From NCBI GenBank assembly GCA_021793945.1, contig JAJYRT010000076.1, positions 1 through 8,615 of the forward strand: a DNA stretch of 8,615 nucleotides, written 5' to 3'. The position numbers were made by a program, and so were the translations under genes. Shown one piece after another: positions 5,708-8,615 of the stretch (position 1 is its first letter; each line of letters opens with the position of its first letter). Source of the DNA: Thermoplasmata archaeon (lineage in GTDB: Archaea > Thermoplasmatota > Thermoplasmata > Thermoplasmatales > Thermoplasmataceae). The notes beneath the pieces were generated by a model. That model did no database searches. It was not told where the DNA came from and was given only the letters and a program-made list of their open reading frames with translations.

Positions 5708-5715
5708 TATAAAGA
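5708..5715 (-). promoter_or_regulatory. TATA box for the GH15 gene
   Basis: On the - strand the site reads CTTTATAA. Its centre (about 5711.5) lies only eight bases ahead of the outermost ATG (5703) but 26 bases ahead of the ATG of codon 7 (5685). By the usual archaeal spacing the transcript begins at that inner ATG and is leaderless. Confidence 0.6.
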
Positions 5716-5768
5716 TATCAGATCCAGTTTGCTCGAAACCACGATCAGGACTATTCTGCTCTAGGAGT

Positions 5769-5787
5769 AAAAAAATCTGTCAGCAGA
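5769..5787 (-). terminator. Hairpin and T7 tract after LSm
   Basis: On the - strand a TCTG-CTGA-CAGA hairpin (5787-5776) is followed directly by seven T residues (5775-5769), about 30 bases past the LSm stop. The stem has only four pairs, but the T7 tract alone suffices for many archaeal terminators. It closes the csl4 operon before the GH15 promoter. Confidence 0.6.
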
Positions 5788-5816
5788 AAATAGTTAAATT
5801 AAGGGAATTGGATTGA

Positions 5817-6032
5817 TCAGGCAGAAACGATCCTGACGACGTTGCTTCCCCTGATAACGACCGTCCCTAGTTTTCTTGTCATCTGTTCTGCGTTTTCCTG
5901 AGCATCCGAAAGTACCATGTTCATGTATTCATCGTACCCCGTAAGCATGCCCTCAAGCACCCTGTTATCCTTAAGGAGCAACGCTACTTTCTTGTTCAGG
6001 CTCTCCTCAAGCATCTTCATTGGCATTATCAT
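5817..6032 (-). CDS. Archaeal LSm (Sm-like) RNA-binding protein
   Basis: This 71-residue Sm-fold protein has the usual archaeal SmAP length. Sm1 runs from about residue 8 to 45 and includes VALLLKDNRVLEGMLTGYD and the RNA-contacting MN in YDEYMNMVL (33-41). Sm2 runs from about 56 to 70, with VVIRGSNVVRIV carrying the hallmark RG-x-N (61-64). Archaeal Sm-like proteins form heptameric rings that bind U-rich single-stranded RNA and act in RNA processing and turnover. The start at 6032 (ATG) is fixed by a strong Shine-Dalgarno GAGGTG eight bases upstream, itself overlapping the stop codon of the preceding small gene. It is the third and last gene of the Csl4 operon, followed by a T7 terminator. 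Cytoplasmic. Confidence 0.93.
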   Translation of the reverse strand: MIMPMKMLEESLNKKVALLLKDNRVLEGMLTGYDEYMNMVLSDAQENAEQMTRKLGTVVIRGSNVVRIVSA

Positions 6033-6040
6033 TTCTTTTT

Positions 6041-6046
6041 CACCTC
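6041..6046 (-). promoter_or_regulatory. Shine-Dalgarno of LSm overlapping an upstream stop
   Basis: On the - strand the sequence TGAGGTG contains both the TGA stop of the 52-residue gene (6047-6045) and the Shine-Dalgarno GAGGTG (6046-6041) of LSm. Such overlap usually means coupled translation of neighbouring genes. Confidence 0.7.
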
Positions 6047-6203
6047 AATTATACTCATCGTCGTCAAGGGCGCCGTCGCGGCTCATAACAACCTGTATCA
6101 ATCCCTTGAGAACTTCCTTTACATCCTCAAGTTCTTTTCGCATGCTAACAACTTCCTTTGACAGCTTTTCAACATTCATCTTTCCGGGATTACTTTCCTT
6201 CAT
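6045..6203 (-). CDS. Small coiled-coil protein between Csl4 and LSm (52 aa)
   Basis: ATG at 6203 opens 52 codons to TGA at 6047-6045. After MKESNPGK comes a charged heptad-like stretch (about residues 10-41, with VEKLSKEVVSMRKELEDV and KEVLKGLIQVV) that should form a coiled coil, then an acidic tail ending GALDDDEYN. Four bits of evidence make it a real gene. It has a Shine-Dalgarno GGTGA at 6213-6209, five bases before the ATG. Its start overlaps the last codons of csl4 (14 bases). Its stop overlaps the LSm Shine-Dalgarno. It fills the only gap in the operon, and the opposite strand there is unpersuasive. An inner ATG (6179) preceded by GGAA is an alternative start giving 44 residues. Function is unknown; by context it may be an oligomerising adaptor tied to the exosome or the LSm ring. 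It is not RpoL, which neighbours csl4 in some archaea. Confidence 0.8.
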   Translation of the reverse strand: MKESNPGKMNVEKLSKEVVSMRKELEDVKEVLKGLIQVVMSRDGALDDDEYN

Positions 6204-6795
6204 TGACGTCACCAAATACCATCACTGCTCCATAATCATCTGCTATCTTCCTGCTCTCCGTTCTCTCGCAATTATCGCAATACAGTTCCCCATCCTTGAG
6301 TAACATTGGGTTCCTGCACCTGTGGCACAGCGTCTTAAGCACCCCGAAGTGCTTTCCAAACATTGAGACCTCCAGAGACCTGCCCGTCCTCGAGATTTTT
6401 CCTCTCACGAGGTCACCTATGGCCAGTCCAGACATCTGATCATCTCCCCTTCCATTGGGTCTGGGGAGCCTTAGCATGGCCTCCTTGTTGAAAGGAACAA
6501 GCCCCTTGTCAGTCTGATAAATTGCGGATATGTTGAGAACTGCATTTCCCCGGTCTATCTTTGTGACCTGCCCATATACGACGTCTCCGACCTTTGCACC
6601 TATCTTTTTCTTGGAATTGATTACAGATACGGTCAGATTAGCCTCGTCGAAGTATACTGTTCCATAAACAGCAGACAGTATGTCACCTCCGCTCTCGGTG
6701 GTATTTTTTCCAGCAAGATACTCTTCAGTAGTCGCTATCTTGTCTCCAGGAATAACGTATTTCTCCTGTATCTCATCATCTTGCTTAGTGTTCAT
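6190..6795 (-). CDS. csl4: Exosome RNA-binding subunit Csl4
   Basis: The protein has 201 residues with the three-part Csl4 layout. An N-terminal domain begins with YVIPGDKIATTEEYLAGKNT (13-32), where V-x-PGD is the family signature. An S1/OB domain spans about 66-147 (IGAKVGDVVYGQVTKI, then GLVPFNKEAM and LAIGDLVRGKIS). The C-terminal zinc ribbon has C157, C160, C173 and C176 (CHRC and CDNC). Csl4 forms the cap of the archaeal RNA exosome, with Rrp4 as its alternative, on the Rrp41-Rrp42 ring. It helps recruit RNA and the DnaG subunit for 3'-5' degradation and tailing. It acts in the cytoplasm. The ATG at 6795 has GAGGT four bases upstream and a TATA-like box at 6835-6842. It is the first gene of the operon with the small coiled-coil protein and LSm, and is divergent from arcS. 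Confidence 0.95.
   Translation of the reverse strand: MNTKQDDEIQEKYVIPGDKIATTEEYLAGKNTTESGGDILSAVYGTVYFDEANLTVSVINSKKKIGAKVGDVVYGQVTKIDRGNAVLNISAIYQTDKGLVPFNKEAMLRLPRPNGRGDDQMSGLAIGDLVRGKISRTGRSLEVSMFGKHFGVLKTLCHRCRNPMLLKDGELYCDNCERTESRKIADDYGAVMVFGDVNEGK
6209..6213 (-). promoter_or_regulatory. Shine-Dalgarno inside csl4 for the 52-residue gene
   Basis: GGTGA on the - strand lies within the 3' end of csl4 and five bases before the ATG at 6203. This spacing supports the outer start of the small gene and translational coupling to csl4. Confidence 0.55.
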
Positions 6796-6799
6796 TCTG

Positions 6800-6804
6800 A
6801 CCTC
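6800..6804 (-). promoter_or_regulatory. Shine-Dalgarno of csl4
   Basis: On the - strand GAAGAGGTCAGA precedes the ATG at 6795; the core GAGGT is four bases before it. Together with the TATA box this predicts a leader of about 17 bases, in contrast to the leaderless genes in the window. Confidence 0.6.
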
Positions 6805-6834
6805 TTCAGTTTATTTCTGGCTTATTTTACAAAG

Positions 6835-6842
6835 ATATTTAA
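6835..6842 (-). promoter_or_regulatory. TATA box of the csl4 operon
   Basis: On the - strand this reads TTAAATAT. Its centre is near 6838.5, so transcription should begin near 6812. It belongs to the first copy of the direct repeat GATATTTAA (6834-6842). Confidence 0.55.
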
Positions 6843-6868
6843 CAATTGGCATAGAACCTATGATCAGG

Positions 6869-6876
6869 ATATTTAA
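6869..6876 (+). promoter_or_regulatory. TATA-like box of arcS
   Basis: ATATTTAA lies about 21 bases, centre to A, before the ATG at 6894. This spacing is slightly short but fits a leaderless transcript. It belongs to the second copy of GATATTTAA (6868-6876), 34 bases from the csl4 copy. Confidence 0.45.
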
Positions 6877-6893
6877 TTAATTTTCCAATCCAT

Positions 6894-8537
6894 ATGCTGC
6901 ATGATTTCGCTCTGGATCCAGATGGATGGGAAACATTATTTTGCATCATCTCATCCACTATGGTGCTTGAGGACCACTTCATTTTCGGTTTTGCCAGATC
7001 AGGTGTTTACAATAAAAGCTATTCATACCCATCTGTGCTGGATTCAACGGACAGATCTGTCATAGGAAGAGACGACTCCGGGACCACCGTAATGGGCAAC
7101 TCTTTTGGCAACCCATTCTCCTATCCCGATTTTATGAACAAGAGCACCCAAGGCATGCTATCTGGAGACATTGAAATTATTCCTAATGGTGCTGAACTCA
7201 TACAGCGTCCAGCAAGATTACTGAAGGTCATAGAGGAAGAGCTCTGGAAAACCGGCTTCAGCAGGTTGATCTATGTTCAGGGAATATCCGATCCATACAT
7301 TCTCCCAGCCCTTATTTACTCAGGTGTGTCTTTCATCGATGACAGCTTTGCCAGGATGGAAAGCGAAGGAAAGATAAAGTATACGATCTTTGGCAGGAAG
7401 AAGGTTGACTACGATCCGCTTGAGGAGAATCTGGAATTTCTCAGGTCTGTCGCAGAACAGTGTGCAGATGCCATCAAGTCAGGAACGCTCAGGGATATAG
7501 TGGAGAAATTCCAGGTATCGAGCAAGGCGATCGAACTCCTCAGGATCATGGATTTCAGCTATTACGATGAGTTTGAGAAAGTTTTCCCGTCGAGGACGGA
7601 CAGGATCAGGGCAAACTCCATAGAATCACTTATGAGACCAGATCTGGTCAGGTACCGTGACCAACTTGTCAGGGATTTTGTCCCACCAGCGGGAAAGATT
7701 GCTCTACTGATCCCATGCTCTGCAAGGAAGCCCTATTCTGAGAGCAGGAGTCACATGAAACTGCTCACGCACATTGGGGAGTTCAGGAAATTTCTTCATG
7801 AAATCATCATCACTTCGCCGGTAGGTCTGGTGCCCAGAGAACTCGAGGAGGGCTATCCTGCAAGGTTTTACGACATTCCTGTCATTGGGCACTGGTATGA
7901 GGACGAGAAGACCATGATGGCCGGGTTAATTTCACGCTACTTTGGGAAGAACAGTTATCCGGGTACAATTGCGTTTGTTCCCGAAGATCTGGAATTCATC
8001 GAGCGTTCCCTTCCCGATGGTACTGATTTCATACGCGGAGAAATATCCAGTTCAGGTGATCTTGAGACTCTGAGGGAAAAAATTGGATCGATGGTTGTCT
8101 CATTGAAGGAAAAGGGCATGCTGGTCCCGGGAACCAGGATGCAGGCAATCGCGTCGACTGCTTCATTCCAGTTCGGAGAATGGATCGTTCCAAGAATGAA
8201 GAATCTGAAGAGGGTGGTAAATTATGACTTTGACCTTCTGACAGAGAGTGGAAAGGTAATGCTGGTCTACAACCCATCAAACGGGAAAATAACATTGAAC
8301 AGGAATGCCGCCCCATGGTTCGTTGCAGAGGGGAAGAGGATTGTGGAGATTGACGATTTCAAGCCCACCGCCAATATTTATGCGATGGGTGTGCTTAACG
8401 CCACTTCTGATATCCGTCAGGAGGATGAAGTCGTTATTGTGCATGGGGGAGAGATCCGGGGAGTCGGCATCGCAAAGATGCCGTATGAGGCAATGATTAA
8501 CCTCAAGAAAGGCATAGCCGTGAAGGTCAGGAACTGA
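6894..8537 (+). CDS. arcS: Archaeosine synthase ArcS (TgtA2)
   Basis: The protein has 547 residues. It matches ArcS, formerly called TgtA2, a paralogue of archaeal tRNA-guanine transglycosylase. The N-terminal part (about 1-250) is a degenerate TGT-like domain that keeps the DDSFARMESEGKIKYTIFG segment (149-167). The diagnostic ArcS motif PCSARKPYSESRSH lies at 274-287, followed by SPVGLVPRELEEGYPARFYD (308-327) and GHWYEDE (332-338). The C-terminal PUA-like RNA-binding domain occupies about 490-547 (IYAMGVLNATSDIRQEDEVV). ArcS acts after preQ0 is inserted at tRNA G15; in some archaea it attaches lysine to preQ0, and the radical SAM enzyme RaSEA then yields archaeosine. This is family knowledge. 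No RaSEA or ArcTGT gene is visible in the window. The gene is divergent from csl4 with 98 bases between, and its start at 6894 is supported by a TATA-like box. The 3' end has no strong terminator before the next promoter. Confidence 0.92.
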   Translation: MLHDFALDPDGWETLFCIISSTMVLEDHFIFGFARSGVYNKSYSYPSVLDSTDRSVIGRDDSGTTVMGNSFGNPFSYPDFMNKSTQGMLSGDIEIIPNGAELIQRPARLLKVIEEELWKTGFSRLIYVQGISDPYILPALIYSGVSFIDDSFARMESEGKIKYTIFGRKKVDYDPLEENLEFLRSVAEQCADAIKSGTLRDIVEKFQVSSKAIELLRIMDFSYYDEFEKVFPSRTDRIRANSIESLMRPDLVRYRDQLVRDFVPPAGKIALLIPCSARKPYSESRSHMKLLTHIGEFRKFLHEIIITSPVGLVPRELEEGYPARFYDIPVIGHWYEDEKTMMAGLISRYFGKNSYPGTIAFVPEDLEFIERSLPDGTDFIRGEISSSGDLETLREKIGSMVVSLKEKGMLVPGTRMQAIASTASFQFGEWIVPRMKNLKRVVNYDFDLLTESGKVMLVYNPSNGKITLNRNAAPWFVAEGKRIVEIDDFKPTANIYAMGVLNATSDIRQEDEVVIVHGGEIRGVGIAKMPYEAMINLKKGIAVKVRN

Positions 8538-8579
8538 ACCTGATACCTCCATGCATACATAAAAATTTACCTGCAAAGG

Positions 8580-8587
8580 TATTTATA
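8580..8587 (+). promoter_or_regulatory. TATA box for a gene at the right edge
   Basis: TATTTATA, preceded by AAAGG as a BRE-like element, is centred near 8583.5, about 27 bases before the ATG at 8611. This predicts a leaderless transcript that starts at or next to that ATG. Confidence 0.6.
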
Positions 8588-8610
8588 TGTGGTTCTTTTA
8601 GTAAGGCATT

Positions 8611-8615
8611 ATGAA
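8611..8615 (+). CDS. Probable leaderless start of the next gene (partial)
   Basis: ATGAA are the last bases of the window. The only evidence is the good TATA box and BRE-like AAAGG at the canonical leaderless distance; nothing of the product is visible. Confidence 0.4.

Noticed and set aside
5917..6303. 128-codon frame on + opposite LSm, the small gene and the csl4 end
   Set aside because: Ser-rich antisense translation across three coupled - strand genes.
6680..6880. 66-codon frame on + opposite the csl4 start and promoter
   Set aside because: Runs through the csl4 N terminus and the divergent promoter; hydrophobic antisense product without signals.
7704..8576. Frames on both strands inside arcS
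   Set aside because: arcS is a full-length recognisable protein including the PUA domain; these are shadows.

Overview
The window looks like chromosomal DNA of a euryarchaeon, most likely a member of the Thermoplasmatales or a close relative. The basis is the gene content: the archaeal exosome subunit Csl4, an archaeal LSm protein, archaeosine synthase ArcS, an archaeal METTL5-type RNA methyltransferase, and a tRNA-His with an encoded G at position -1 and no encoded CCA. Several starts are also leaderless or nearly so, with a TATA-like box about 22-40 bases upstream. The taxon assignment is inference from family resemblance; no search was run.

Left part (1-1640): the C-terminal end of an unidentified + strand gene (to 83) is followed by a small GC hairpin and T-rich tract. 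A tRNA-His(GTG) lies on the - strand at 236-308. An AT-rich stretch of about 450 bases with only short broken reading frames follows, then a six-helix DUF998-like membrane protein (761-1405, -) and a second geneless spacer.

Middle part (1641-5703): two closely spaced - strand genes form an apparent operon, a 103-residue unidentified basic protein followed by a METTL5-type N6-adenine RNA methyltransferase that starts with GTG. A 372-base divergent spacer holds the promoters of both sides and an open frame without a convincing start. To its right is a small DUF5752-like protein (2929-3258, +), convergent with a large GH15 glucoamylase/glucodextranase-like enzyme (3277-5703, -). That enzyme lacks a visible signal peptide and carries an N-terminal beta domain and a C-terminal beta-rich domain.

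Right part (5704-8615): a compact - strand operon encodes exosome Csl4, then a 52-residue coiled-coil protein too small for routine gene calling, then an archaeal LSm protein. Csl4 and the 52-residue gene overlap. The stop codon of the small gene overlaps the Shine-Dalgarno sequence of LSm, and a hairpin with a T7 tract ends the unit. Csl4 shares a 98-base divergent promoter region with ArcS (6894-8537, +). The window ends at what is probably the leaderless ATG of another gene.

Common theme: the tRNA gene, ArcS (tRNA G15 modification), METTL5 (rRNA methylation), Csl4 (RNA exosome) and LSm (RNA chaperone) all belong to RNA maturation or decay, while GH15 with its small neighbour belongs to alpha-glucan use. 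No mobile element, CRISPR array or defence system was recognised. The most interesting item is the 52-residue protein between Csl4 and LSm.
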